Under the pieces are notes generated by a model that saw nothing but the letters and a program-made list of their open reading frames with translations, did no database searches and was not told the DNA's origin. 64,000 nucleotides of DNA. It comes from Terramyces sp. JEL0728 (Eukaryota; Chytridiomycota; Chytridiomycetes; Rhizophydiales; Terramycetaceae). The stretch is taken from assembly GCA_027603945.1 (NCBI GenBank), contig JADIIU010000075.1, positions 1 to 64,000 on the forward strand, read 5' to 3'. This document shows, piece after piece, positions 11,773 to 21,969 of the stretch (position 1 is the first letter of the stretch; each line of letters begins with the position of its first letter). Both the position numbers and the translations under genes were made by a program.

Positions 11773-13656
11773 ATGGCAAATCGCAAACTTCAGAGTAAAT
11801 CATTAATCTTTAACCAATAGCTGAAATTGATCGGACATTGAAAAAAGTATCGGAAGGTGTGGAGATATTTGAAAATATCTTTGACAAGATTCAGCAAGCA
11901 ACGAATCAGTCTCAAAAGGAAAAACTGGAGGGGGATTTGAAGAAGGAAATAAAGAAATTACAGCGATTTAGAGATCAGATTAAGACCTGGGCTTCTTCTA
12001 ACGATATCAAGGACAAAACATCGCTTGTTGAGAGCAGGAAATTGATTGAAACGGTAGCCAACACTAATGTAGCAAATGGAAAAGTTCAAAGCGATGGAAA
12101 AAGAACTGAAAACAAAAGCTTACTCGCAGGCTGGATTAAATGCGGCATCAAAGCTAGATCCTGAAGATATACACAGGGATGAAATCAGGCAGTGGATTTC
12201 AGAAAGTACAGACAATTTATCTACACAAATCGATGCGCTTGAAGCGGAACAAGAAACTCTGAGGCTAAAGAAAACCAGAAAAAGCGACACTTCCAAAGCT
12301 GAAAGACTGGCTAAAATTGATAGTCGTATTGAACAGCATAAATTCCATCAAAGCAAGCTAGAAGTTGTGCTAAGAATGATCGACAACGGAAATCTAAAAC
12401 CTGAGCAGGTAGAAAAGTATTTTATGCGAGGTTGAAACCATCAAGGAAGATGTTAACTATTATGTCGCGGAAAACCAAGAGCCTGATTTCGAAGACAATG
12501 AATACATTTATGATGATTTGAATTTGGACGAGGCTGAAGTATATGGGTTTGGAAATGACGAGGATGATCATGATACAGTCGATCCTCCGACGCCTCCACA
12601 GAAGATAGAGGTAGCTTAAACTAATCCAGGCTCCACCAACCCCAAAAGTCGAGCCAGAATCTAAAAAGAAGGAAAAGGAACCAGAGAAGGATAATAAACC
12701 AACCCCACCAACACCTAAAAGGCAGAAAAGCTTGGATAAGGAAAAACCCAAACAAAAGCCGCTCAATCCTACCATTCCAAAAGCGGTTGCTCCTGCAATT
12801 GTCGACCCTCCACCACCACCGGCCAATTTGCGTTTCTCGGCTGTTGCTGCAGCTGCACCATCCACTCCAAAGCCTGTTGAAGCAGTTCCAGACAGTATTT
12901 CACATGGAATTGTAGCAACCCCTGAGCCAACGATTGCTAGCATATTGATGGGCAAAGCGAAACCAACTCCGCCGCCTCAAGAAAAGAAACAACCTCCACA
13001 TTCGCCTGCTCTATCGGCGACCTCTAAGCCAAGCATTTCTGGAAGCCCAAAGATTGATGCAAGACAGACCCAATCGCCAGCTGTGATGCCGTCAGTAATT
13101 AATCCCGAAACTAAACTACTGCCCTCATTAACTGATTTAGTTTCACTTTATGATGAAATTAAAGACAGAGGTAATCCAAGCTTGACCTAGACCAAAAATA
13201 TGGCGAATCTAACTTTGTAAATTCATTAGTAGACTTATCCTATCAAAGTGCTCCAACACTAATCGATTCACAAAAGTAATTTTGGCTAACCTCAGACAGA
13301 AACCATACCAACCAAAGGATCCATACCCAGTTCCAACATATTATCAACAGGTGCCACTATCGATATTTGAACTGCCAGGCATATATGAAAGGTTCGACAC
13401 CAATACACTATTCTTTATATTCTACTATAGGCAAGGAACATATCACCAATTCCTAGCTGCTAGAGAATTAAAAAGACAAAGTTGGCGATTCCATAAAAAG
13501 TACTCGACCTGGTTCCAAAGACATGAAGAGCCTACAGATGCTAATGAGCAGTACGAACAAGGAACATATATCTACTTTGACTATGAGAGTTCATGGACAC
13601 AAAAGAAAAAGACGAATTTTAAGTTCGAGTATAAATACTTGGAAGATGACTTGTAA
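11773..13656 (+). CDS. NOT3: CCR4-NOT complex subunit NOT3/NOT5
   Basis: 585-residue scaffold subunit of the CCR4-NOT deadenylase. Seven exons: 11773-11794, 11821-12053, 12073-12408, 12431-12610, 12630-13170, 13191-13275, 13296-13656. Introns are 26, 19, 22, 19, 20 and 20 nt. The N-terminal coiled-coil Not3 domain begins [17 protein letters not shown] once the 22-nt first exon is joined. A Pro-rich linker covers roughly 255-440. The C-terminal NOT box reads from [13 protein letters not shown] through [15 protein letters not shown] and TWFQRHEEP to [10 protein letters not shown], near the family consensus. The 26-nt first intron is the second longest coding intron here. The start is 45 bp from the divergent GTPase start. 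Confidence 0.95.
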
Positions 13657-13879
13657 TAAACAATTTAAACATTCATTTATGAGCATTGTCGTGAAAACGT
13701 GTGCTCTGGATCGAAACCAACTCGCACATTAACAAAGTTGTTGCGTGTGCTGGTAGTGTTCCTTGGAACCTGCCGTGCATAGTTGGGGTTTAAAGCTGAA
13801 CAATCAAATAAACTAACCTTTTCCCGATAGTTGCAATTCAAAATCAGAATTTTTTTTTCAATCTACAGACATATTTGAA
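13657..13879. other. Intergenic region with a bipartite motif
   Basis: 223 bp between NOT3 and the L12 gene. It contains CATAGTTGGGG (13778-13788), then exactly 17 nt later AAATAAACT (13806-13814). The same two blocks with the same spacing occur at 23424-23460. AATAAA suggests a poly(A) signal in the NOT3 3' UTR. A GCACA..TGTGC inverted repeat lies just upstream. Confidence 0.5.
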
Positions 13880-14489
13880 ATGTTGCGTCAATTAAAATCA
13901 CTCAAGAGAATACAAAGCACAATTCAATTCACATTAAAAAAGTAAGAATTGATATTGGCATACCAATATATCCGCATACAGAATCTAACAGTTAGAGATT
14001 TTTCAAGTACACCTAGAGCACTTACTGACCCAAAAATCACAGCTATAGTCGATGAAATTAGCAAATTGAATCTATTGGAAGTGTCCGCGCTAGTTTCTGA
14101 ATTAAAGGTACTTGAATTTAGAATTAGACCAAATTAAATATTGCCGATGTTGTTATGGCCAGTGGTCCTGCTGCTGCTCCAGCCCCAGCTGCAGCTGAAG
14201 CTGAGCCAAAAGAAGAAGTAATTTTTATTAATTGAAGGTGAAAGCCGCACCAACACAGTTCAAAGTTACACTAACCAAATTCGATGCTGCATCTAAAGCC
14301 AAAGTGATCAAAGAAATCAAAGCATTATTACCGGGAGCTAACCTTGTCGAGGTAGTTATTCTGTAATTGTAGGCTAAAAAGTTTGTTGAAGGTGCACCAA
14401 AAGTTGTCCGTGAAAATGTTCCGAAAGACGAAGCTGAAAAAATCAAGGCAGCGTTGGAAGCTGTTGGGGCAACTGTTACTTTGGATTAA
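13880..14489 (+). CDS. MRPL12: Mitochondrial ribosomal protein bL12m (L7/L12)
   Basis: 164-residue mitochondrial L7/L12 in five exons (13880-13941, 13996-14107, 14128-14217, 14238-14351, 14373-14489). The first exon encodes a basic presequence. Splicing gives [19 protein letters not shown], the L12 dimerisation part, then an Ala/Pro/Glu hinge, then the globular domain [34 protein letters not shown]-like sequence ending [23 protein letters not shown] (segments, not contiguous). The stalk protein recruits translation factors. The first intron (13942-13995) is 54 nt with a strong GTAAGA donor and a CTAAC branch. The other three are 20, 20 and 21 nt. A 54-nt intron is unique among coding genes in the window. 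Confidence 0.92.
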
Positions 14490-14544
14490 ATTCAAAATTA
14501 ATATAGTAAATGCAATGATACGCGTAATTGCAGTGTTTTATTGA

Positions 14545-15227
14545 TTACCAATCCTTTTTTATTTCAAATTGCCAATCCCATTCAAGATGGCAATGTCCAT
14601 CATCGTCAATGAATCTGCTCTTGACTTTGTAGGTACCTCGGGCCATCATACCGCTTGGCGCTTCTTCTAACGGGAACTAATATTAGAGCTGGAGACCTTT
14701 TTTGTGTATAAATCTGGAGATGGGCCATATGATCCAACCATTTCTTCCATCTTATCAACTAGAGTTACATTGGAGATACCTCTGATTCCGGCTCTTTTAA
14801 CTGCATGCAAATATTTCAAACCAGACACAACATCATGCTGAATTTTAAACACAACTTTTAATCGGTATTCAGCTCCTTCCTTGATTGTCATGGTTTGACT
14901 CGCAAGTTTGGCTAACGCTTCTGACGATTAAAATGACGCACCTGGAGTAGACAAATCGATTGAAATGTCATCCCTTCCCGCAACTTCCAAAGCAAGCGCA
15001 TGTACAATCACTTTTCTAGGATCGGAACTGTCGGCGCCTAATTTTAGAGAATGGCTTACCTGCTCCTTTACCTACGCCGAGAGATTCTTTCCATTTCTTT
15101 AGTGATTCTAGATTAAAAGTAACCCACCATCGGCGGCATCCAACTGAGCCAATTCTTCCAATGTTTTTTTCTCACCAACTTTGTAGCCAGTGGTAGCGGT
15201 TGGAGCTAAATCTTCTTCGTCTGCCAT
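14545..15227 (-). CDS. RDI1: Rho GDP-dissociation inhibitor
   Basis: 199-residue RhoGDI in five exons (15227-15128, 15107-15060, 15037-14942, 14920-14697, 14676-14545). Introns are 20, 22, 21 and 20 nt. The regulatory arm reads [22 protein letters not shown] across the first splice. The immunoglobulin-like domain contains [63 protein letters not shown] and a terminal [11 protein letters not shown], matching family landmarks (segments). It extracts prenylated Rho GTPases from membranes and keeps them GDP-bound in the cytosol. The last intron has a GTCT donor. Length is typical of the family. Confidence 0.94.
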
Positions 15228-15539
15228 CTCGATTGCAAGAGAAATTCAATTCGTGATTTTCAAAGCGCCACCCATATGGAGAGCAAGGTATTATTGCTGC
15301 TGGTAATAGAGTCATGCAAGCATTATAGATCTCCTAATCTGCAAAGAAACAGATTAGCATAACAATCCTAATCTACACGACTGAAATTTTGAAAGAGTTA
15401 GATCCAATCAAATCTATAATCTTGTAGTCGTGGTAAGGCATGTATCCTCTGCCAGCAAGATTTGGTTTGTGAAACGAGAGTCTCAAATTTATCAGCCACA
15501 ACGAAATTGAAAATTCTTTACATTTTGTCAGAAACAAAA
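15228..15539. other. Intergenic region with stem-loops
   Basis: 312 bp between divergent RhoGDI and RS-protein genes. It holds a perfect 8-bp stem-loop, CTAATCTG / CAGATTAG (near 15334-15357). A second, wider inverted repeat, CACGACTG near 15378 with TAGTCGTG near 15427, follows. TAATCT recurs several times. This could be an unrecognised structured RNA or promoter elements; I see no H/ACA, C/D or tRNA boxes. Confidence 0.4.
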
Positions 15540-16592
15540 ATGCTCACTCAAGAACCAGAATCAGGGATGTGCAAAGATGAAGTCACTTATAGGTACTCTA
15601 AGAGGAATCACTCTCCGGAACCTAAAGCCGATCACCCAAATATGTCATTTACTGAAAAGCTGTATGTAGGACATTTACCTTTTAATGTAACAAAGAAAGA
15701 ATTGGATGAACTATTTGGACATTACGGACCGCTTGCAAATATCGAGCTTAAACATGGAGGCTATGCATTTGTTCAATACGGTAAAACGGCGCTAATTTAG
15801 AACATACAAGGGATGCAGAAGATGCAGTGAAAGCATTACATAATTTCACTTTTGAAGGAAGAAGGCTCACTGTAGAATTTTCCAATAAGAAAGGAGCTGG
15901 TGGGAACTCTTGTTTGATCTGCGGGCTTGAAGGGCACTGGGCAAGGTAGCAACTTTCTAAATGCAGGGAATGTCCTGAAAACAAAGAAAAAGGCCTTGAT
16001 GTTAAATCTGGAAAGTGTTTCAAGTGTGGATCGTTTGGCCATTTGGCTAGATTTTGTAGGTAGATCACAACTAATTTTCAGAGATGATAAGAGCGGAAAT
16101 GATCAAGGAATGAGAGGGGCGGGTCCGGATATGCCTTTCCGAGGCAGATCTCCTATGCGTCGAAGAGGAGGTCCAGTGAGATCTAGATCTCCAGGATATA
16201 GAGGAGGGGAAAGGAACAGATCTCCAGATTTATATCGCGGACCACCTTCCAGAGGGTACGAAGGGGGTTACTATCGCAGATTTTCACCACCACCAGTGGA
16301 AAGATTTGATAGACCATATCGAGACTATCCGCCCAGGGATTTTTATCGACAACCTTACCCTGAAAATCAAGAGTACAGAGAAAGATACGCACCTCAAACA
16401 CGGGAACGACCTGTATATTATGATACTTCAAGGGAGCCAGTCCAAGATTACAGACCGGATCCAAGAGATCAGGCAAGGGATATTCCAAGAAGGAGTCCTC
16501 CACCTCAAGCATTTGAAGAACGCGGACCACCAAATGGGTATTATGATCGATATCCACAACCAGGACGGGAAGGTGGCTACGCCAAACGTTAA
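15540..16592 (+). CDS. SR-like protein: RRM, two zinc knuckles, RS/RG tail
   Basis: 329 residues in four exons (15540-15780, 15801-15945, 15967-16059, 16082-16592) with introns of 20, 21 and 22 nt. A single RRM (about 36-110) has RNP2 LYVGHLPF and an RNP1-like GGYAFVQY. Two CCHC zinc knuckles follow, CLICGLEGHWARECP and CFKCGSFGHLARFC, each cut by an intron. The tail is rich in RS, RGG, RD and PP repeats. The order matches plant RSZ32-type and animal SRSF7-like splicing regulators, which bind exonic enhancers in the nucleus. Exon-defining SR proteins may matter in a genome whose introns are about 20 nt, but that is speculation. Confidence 0.85.
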
Positions 16593-16932
16593 GGATTACC
16601 AGCGATCTCCCAAGGATAAAAAATAAAATCAGGAATTTACTTTGGATTTTGTAAATTTGGACTTTGGAAGGGATTTGAGCACGGTGTGGATGAAAGTGGA
16701 CATAATGGAGTTGATCTACGGACTTGTGGAATTCTTAATTTGATCTATTTGATTTTTGCGTTTTGATCCTGCCTTGCATTTTTCCACTTTGGGTTTCCTT
16801 CTGGACTTTTCTTATTGTTTTATAAAGCTGAATCCATGCATCATGATCTAGTTATACCTGATCGGTGAATAAACAGATTTCGCATTTGATTTAATTGGTG
16901 ATCTGACCTTAATCGAACGGGTCAGAATAGAT
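16593..16932. other. Convergent intergenic region
   Basis: 340 bp of AT-rich sequence between convergent 3' ends, presumably both 3' UTRs. An AATAAA lies at about 16867. I see no RNA gene, repeat or coding stretch. Confidence 0.4.
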
Positions 16933-17913
16933 TCATAGTTTATTTACTTTTATCTGCAGTCTCTTTAAAATATCCGTCGCTTGGATTCTATCGTTGGGGA
17001 AGCCTGCATGATCGCACAAATTTAATAAGGTGACAACCTCATCCAAGAACTTTGTGATATCCCCTTTGGTGAACATGCTCTTTTCCCTCCTCAGGCTTCT
17101 TTCTAGATCCATTGCGAATCGTTTGAAATAAATCAAACTCCCCTTTGTTTTCGCATCCAGCAAATTCAGCAGTAATATTTGGGTATTTAGTAACTGAAAT
17201 ATATCCGACAGCAACCAAGGGTATTTCACAGTCTTATCTTCCCATTCCAAGGAAAATTTCTGGATAAACAGCTTTTTCAAGGAAGCAGATAAGCAACCAA
17301 CAAGGGCTGCGTTCAAATCAGAAAGGACTAGATACAAATCATCGCCGGAACTATCCAATTCCATTTCGTGATCACCAAACGTTTCGTTTTCCACTGACAT
17401 TTCCGTGGATCTTCTTTCTATTTCAGTTCCCATTACACTATTCAGTAGCTTGCTCGGCGATCCTGTATAATTCGATATTGGTTTGATTCCATGAACGGCA
17501 GCTTTGACACATAAATTCTTGTCTTTGGACAATAGTACGATATATGGGGATATCTGCGATGCTATTTTCCTGTAATCAAACAATTTGTACCGGCAGCATT
17601 CAATTATTAAATCATCCCCAGATAAAGGCAAATCTGGCGGTGTACTTTGCTCTCCTATTATCTTTGGATTCTTTCCAATATTGTCAAACAAGAACGCATT
17701 TGCTTTAACTGCGGCTGCTCTCAAGCTGATTTAGCTCCAAATTACCCCGGATTTAATTTTAGTCCATCCAACTCTTGAATTACAATGTAGGGAACGTAAA
17801 TGATAAAGTTATCCGGCAAGATTGACAGCAGTTCCCCAATGAATTCGCAATGATCAATCAAATAGTTGGTGTCCAGTACAATGACAATATTCTGGTTAAT
17901 CCAATACTACCAT
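16933..17913 (-). CDS. SWT1: SWT1-type PIN-domain endoribonuclease
   Basis: 313 residues in three exons. The first coding exon is only the ATG (17913-17911), then a 19-nt intron, exon 17891-17746, a 20-nt intron, and exon 17725-16933. The PIN domain shows the acidic catalytic set: VLDTNYLID, IQELDGLK, SGDDLIIECC and LLSKDKNLCVKA. Yeast Swt1 is a nuclear-pore-associated RNA quality-control nuclease with this order of motifs. The C-terminal half (about 140-313) is helical and unrecognised. Other PIN families such as Nob1 or Rrp44 lack this LSKDKNLC-x-KA arrangement. Splicing right after the ATG is required, because the intron would otherwise shift the frame. Confidence 0.8.
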
Positions 17914-18004
17914 TCAATGTTTGAGGTTTTAAAAATTATAGAAAAATTTACAGATATGATTACCAGACTATACAAGAGCCACTGCTACAATAGTTATATT
18001 ACAA

Positions 18005-18418
18005 TTAGAACCAGCCATAGTCATAAAAGTTGCCTTTCTTTTCTCCAAACTTTCCACTTGATTTATATTGCCCACACGTCAGCACATTGCAATGAGGCTT
18101 CCAAATGAATTGGGTTTCGTTTCTAGTCCCAAATTCCTTGCCAAATTTATCAATCAATTTCAGTAAATCGAACTGGCACATTGGGCACGTATTTCTTTCT
18201 CCATATAGCAATAGCACAGAGAGCCAATTTGAATCGTAGCGTCTCCAATCTGTAATTACTGGCTTCTTTTCAAGTATTCTAATAAATTTGTAAAAGCAGT
18301 ATTGCTGGGTTAATATGGTTTTGAAATATGGATCCGCCATTAGCTTCGCATACTCTTTGGTTGGTACATAGTCTATGATTTTCTCCAATATTTCTCTAGG
18401 AAGTTGCTGAAAGTGCAT
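18005..18418 (-). CDS. F-box-like protein with CxxC and other cysteine motifs
   Basis: Intronless 137-residue protein. The N-terminal QLPREILEKIIDYV is a good match to the start of an F-box, the Skp1-binding motif of SCF ubiquitin ligases. Downstream CPMCQFDLLKLIDKF and a late HCNVLTCGQY could bind zinc. It ends soon afterwards, with no WD40 or LRR substrate domain. Exact orthology is unknown. Its start codon is 33 bp from the divergent eRF3 start, so the two share a very short bidirectional promoter. Confidence 0.6.
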   Translation of the reverse strand: MHFQQLPREILEKIIDYVPTKEYAKLMADPYFKTILTQQYCFYKFIRILEKKPVITDWRRYDSNWLSVLLLYGERNTCPMCQFDLLKLIDKFGKEFGTRNETQFIWKPHCNVLTCGQYKSSGKFGEKKGNFYDYGWF

Positions 18419-18451
18419 TTGCTACTGGAATTTTTTTTCGACTTTTCAGAA

Positions 18452-20099
18452 ATGGCAGACGACGAATTGACCAAGAAAACAAACGATTTAGACCTCAATA
18501 AGCCAAAAGCTCCAAAATTCAGTTTTAAATCTTCATTCAATATTGGAGCCAACGAATTCGTCCCTTCTTTCAACATCGGTGCAACTGAATTTGTGCCATC
18601 CGGATTACCAGCAGCAACTACACCAGCAGCTTCTGCAAAATTAGCAACTAAGCCTGCAGCCAACACCACAAAGCCTGCAGCTAAAAAAGAAGAGCCGAAA
18701 AAAACAGCAGCTCCAGCACCAACGCCAAAGGTAGTCGATGAACCAGAGGAAGAAATCAGTGTTGACGGGATTAAGGAAAACATAAACATTCTTTTCATGG
18801 GACACGTTGACGCTGGTAAATCCACTATGGGAGGGCACATTTTGTTATTAACTGGGATGGTTGACAAAAGAACTATGGAAAAATACGAACAGGAAGCCAA
18901 GGAATTGGGCAGAGAATCGTGGTATCTATCTTGGGCTCTTGATTTAAACCAAGAAGAACGTGACAAAGGCAAAACAACTGAATACGGTAGAGGAGGGTTC
19001 TTTACCGATAAAAGAAGATTCACGATCATTGATGCTCCGGGGCACAGAAACTTTATCCCGAGCATGATTGAAGGTGCTGCTCAAGCAGATGTCGGTATCC
19101 TTGTTATTTCTGCTCGTAAAGGTGAATTCGAAACTGGGTTTGAAAGAGATGGCCAAACCAGAGAGCACGCTCTATTGGCAAAGACTGCCGGTATCAAGCG
19201 ATTGATCCTGGTCATCAACAAAATGGATGACCCAACTGTACAATGGGAACAAGGAAGGTAATAGCAATTAATGAAGATACGACGAAATTGTTAAAAAGAT
19301 GCTTCCATTCTTGAAAGGAGTTGGCTATCCACAAACTGATATCGAAATCCTCCCAATTTCTGGATTTACTGGTGCAAACATGAAAGATCCAGTTGGCGAT
19401 GTTTGCCCATGGTACACTGGACCACCACTCTTGACTCTCTTGGACAATGTTCCAGTGGAGAGAAAATACAACGGGCCATTATTGATGCCAATTGCAGATA
19501 AAGTTAAAGATATGGGCATGGTTGCCTTGGGCAAGCTCGAATCTGGCCATGTTAAAAAGGGATCCTCTGTATTAATCATGCCAAACAGAAAACAATCTGA
19601 AGTTATGGCGGTATTCCAAGATGAAAACGAAGTATCGATTGCGTATAACGGCGACAATGTCCGTCTCCGTCTCAAGAATGTTGATGAAGAAGATTTGCTT
19701 CCTGGATTTGTACTTTGTGGATTAAAGAACCCTGTTCACGCTGTAATGCAATTCGAAGCACAGCTTCAAATTGTTGAATATCCTTCCATCATGTGTGCCG
19801 GTTATACTTGTGTCATGCACTGCCATACCACTAGAGAAGAAGTTATCATCAGTGTAAGTAACTCTTAACATTAGGAACTTTTGCACAAGATTGACAAAAA
19901 GACCAAGAAGAAGAGCAAATCTCCGCCTAAATTCATGAAGCAGGGCGATGTTGCCATCGTTTTGATTGAAACTACCAGATTGGTTTGTTTAGAAACATTT
20001 GACACTCACCCTCAACTTGGCAGATTCAACTTGCGTGACGAAGGAAGAACTGTTGCAGTTGGGAAAATTACCAGATTGATTGAACCAACAAATAATTAA
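18452..20099 (+). CDS. SUP35: Translation release factor eRF3
   Basis: 535-residue GTPase in three exons (18452-19257, 19277-19853, 19875-20099) with 19- and 21-nt introns. The G domain has GHVDAGKST, DAPGHRNF and NKMDDP; two beta-barrels follow as in eEF1A-like factors. Splicing joins QWEQG to RYDEIVKKM and VIIS to ELLHKIDKKTKKK. It delivers eRF1 and hydrolyses GTP at stop codons. The roughly 100-residue N-terminal region lacks a yeast-style Gln/Asn prion domain. It has two consecutive PAM2-like motifs, FNIGANEFVPS and FNIGATEFVPS (about 29-50), which in other eRF3s bind the MLLE domain of poly(A)-binding protein. The ATG at 18452 is the first in a plausible context. Confidence 0.95.
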
Positions 20100-20129
20100 A
20101 TAAACTTGGCATTTCAATTAATAACACGT

Positions 20130-20932
20130 TTATTGCAACAAACTTTGCTTGTATGCTGCCAAGATATGAGAAATAATAAAGTCCATTCCTTCACCATTCT
20201 TTACCTGGGCAAATACTGTTGGTCCATCTTGTCGCATTTTTCTTGCATCTCTGTCCATTACAGACAGATCAGCGCCAACAATTGGTGCCAAATCAGTCTT
20301 GTTGATAATCAACAAATCAGACTCTGTAATTCCTGGGCCGCCTAGTGTTAAACAAACAGACCTTTTCTTGGGATTTTGTCGCCGCCAGAAACATCAATTA
20401 CATAGATAATGTAATCTGCCAATTCTCTGGAGTAGTTGGCCGCCAAATTATCGCCGCCAGATTCAACAAGGATAATTTGAGTAGCAAATTGAGCTTGAAG
20501 CGATTCGCAAGCACCCAGATTGGCAGAAATGTCTTCCCTTATAGCTGCATGTGGGCAGCCACCAGTTTCAATCGCTCTAATACGTTCAGCTGGCAGCGCA
20601 TTGTTTCTAATCAAGAATTCAGCATCTTCCCTGGTGAAAATATCGTTAGTTACAGCGCCAATGTTAAATTCTGGATGTAGTCTCTGACATAGCGCAAGCA
20701 TCAATGCGGTTTTTCCAGATCCGACTGGACCGCCGATTCCAACAGTGAATCCTCTTTCTTTCCAGTCTCGTGTTTGGAGTGGAGGTGCTCGGCTCAAGTA
20801 GCTTCCTGCATTTTCCAGATGTTCATGTGTGTGGCCGTGTTCATTGGCTTCGTGCGAATGCGAGTGTGAATGGTGATCGTGCTCGTGTTCGCCGCCATAG
20901 CTGGAGCGATGTAGCTCGAAATTGGTGTTCAT
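20130..20932 (-). CDS. ureG: Urease accessory GTPase UreG
   Basis: 260 residues in two exons (20932-20362 and 20341-20130) around a 20-nt intron with a GTCT donor. The His-rich leader ([19 protein letters not shown], about 15-34) is typical of nickel-handling UreG proteins. The SIMIBI GTPase has P-loop [28 protein letters not shown] and, after splicing, [20 protein letters not shown]. It delivers nickel to urease with UreD, UreF and UreE-type partners. None of those is in this window. The first ATG giving the His-rich leader is at 20932; upstream in-frame codons have no ATG. Confidence 0.95.
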
Positions 20933-21215
20933 ATTAATTTCAAAGTTTCCAAAGCTGCAGTGGCGTGGTGGAATTCGAAACAAGATGGTGAGACTCAAAG
21001 CAATCCGGTCAATCGGAATTTAAGTAGGGAAACAGCCATCGAAAACTATAAACAGCCTCACTACTAGTTTGACGACCATTTCCCCTATAGAACTCTAATA
21101 TTTTCCGAGCTGTGATTGGACAGAAAATATCCGTTTCCAAGCCACTTGCAATCAAAACAAAAAAAAAGAAAACAAATCTTTACAAATAAATTGTAAGTAA
21201 ACAGACTGGAGGATT

Positions 21216-21309
21216 CTTTTTGGCTTTGATGAATTTTGACCTTCAAATCAAACTAGAGTCTCTGACTTCTTTCTATACAGATGATAAATGCGTCTTCTGA
21301 AGTCAAAAA
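21216..21309 (+). ncRNA. Box C/D snoRNA, snR78-like
   Basis: Box C TGATGA at 21227-21232, D' CTGA at 21262-21265, C' ATGATAA at 21281-21287, D CTGA at 21297-21300. The termini pair as TTTTGGCT with AGTCAAAA. The guide TCAAACTAGAGTC (21248-21260) is complementary to the conserved 25S/28S GACUCUAGUUUGA. The fifth nucleotide before D' pairs with the U that is Um2421 in yeast, the snR78 target. rRNA sequence and numbering are from memory. Confidence 0.88.
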
Positions 21310-21392
21310 GATCTCCAAAACAGTTGCTAACAGTTAGATTTTAGATATGTTTCATTAAAAATGTCTCGCGGCCCTTCCAAGGTATGTATGGT

Positions 21393-21482
21393 AGCAGTGT
21401 GATGATGATTTTAACCTGGCAACAACTTTAAATGGAATTACCGGCTGAATTAATTGATGTGAAACGGTTTACTGAACACTAT
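21393..21482 (+). ncRNA. Box C/D snoRNA, snR77-like
   Basis: Box C GTGATGA at 21399-21405, D' CTGA at 21445-21448, C' TTGATGT near 21454, D CTGA at 21472-21475. AGTGT and ACACT can close the terminal stem. The guide TGGAATTACC (21433-21442) matches the conserved 18S GGUAAUUCCA. The fifth nucleotide before D' (A21440) pairs with the U methylated as Um578 in yeast by snR77. Confidence 0.86.
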
Positions 21483-21516
21483 TTTGATTTAGACTAACCT
21501 CTAGGTATGTTCTATC

Positions 21517-21608
21517 GACTGTTTATGATGGGTTAGGTGGGGACTGACATTCCTACCAACTGAAGCACTGGGCACTGATTCCTGAAGACAAAGCTTCGCT
21601 GAAACACT
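21517..21608 (+). ncRNA. Box C/D snoRNA, snR76-like
   Basis: Box C ATGATGG at 21525-21531, guide AGCACTGGGCA (21564-21574) followed by CTGA at 21575-21578, and a further CTGA at 21599-21602. The guide matches 25S/28S UGCCCAGUGCU. The fifth position before CTGA (G21570) pairs with the third C, Cm2197 in yeast (snR76 target). Box C deviates at its last base and the 3' boundary is uncertain. Confidence 0.8.
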
Positions 21609-21670
21609 CCTTTTGATTTCTAATCTCTAGAGGTCTTTGTATTCTATTGTACAGGTATGTAGCCAGATTC

Positions 21671-21762
21671 GCAATCAAAATGAAGAAACGATGACGAGTC
21701 TCATGGGTTTCCCGATGATGATACCCCTTTTTTATTCATTCATGCCAAAACTGATTGATTGC
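21671..21762 (+). ncRNA. Box C/D snoRNA, snR75-like
   Basis: Terminal stem GCAATCA (21671-21677) with TGATTGC (21756-21762). Box C is ATGAAGA at 21680-21686 (one mismatch), D' is CTCA at 21700-21703 (degenerate), C' GATGATG near 21714 and D CTGA at 21751-21754. The guide GATGACGAG (21690-21698) matches 25S CUCGUCAUC. C21695 falls fifth before D' opposite Gm2288, the yeast snR75 target. The match is short, but stem and gene order support it. Confidence 0.78.
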
Positions 21763-21808
21763 CTTTTATTTCAGATCTAATCGTAGTAATTCTTTTGGTA
21801 AGTCTCAC

Positions 21809-21887
21809 AAGCTGCGTGATGATATTACAAAAGTAGACAAGCATATATCAGACTTTGATGTTGACGCACTTTTAACGTCTGACGGCA
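21809..21887 (+). ncRNA. Box C/D snoRNA, snR74-like
   Basis: Box C GTGATGA at 21816-21822, D' CAGA at 21849-21852 (degenerate), C' TTGATGT near 21855, D CTGA at 21879-21882, and a short GCTG/CGGC terminal stem. The 12-nt guide AGACAAGCATAT (21835-21846) is complementary to 18S AUAUGCUUGUCU. T21844, fifth before D', pairs with A28 of 18S, the yeast snR74 and animal U27 site. Confidence 0.85.
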
Positions 21888-21969
21888 CTCTTTTCTCTGA
21901 ACAGTCTAATCATAGAAAGCATGTCTGTCAGGTGTTTCCGACTTGTAAACATATTTGTGTCCACTCACA

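Noticed and set aside
12422..12955. 177-codon minus-strand ORF
   Set aside because: Antisense to the Pro-rich linker of NOT3; Gly-rich composition is the reverse complement of Pro codons.
18373..19065. 230-codon minus-strand ORF
   Set aside because: Antisense to the eRF3 N-terminal and G-domain region; Ser/Val/Ala composition mirrors the sense strand.
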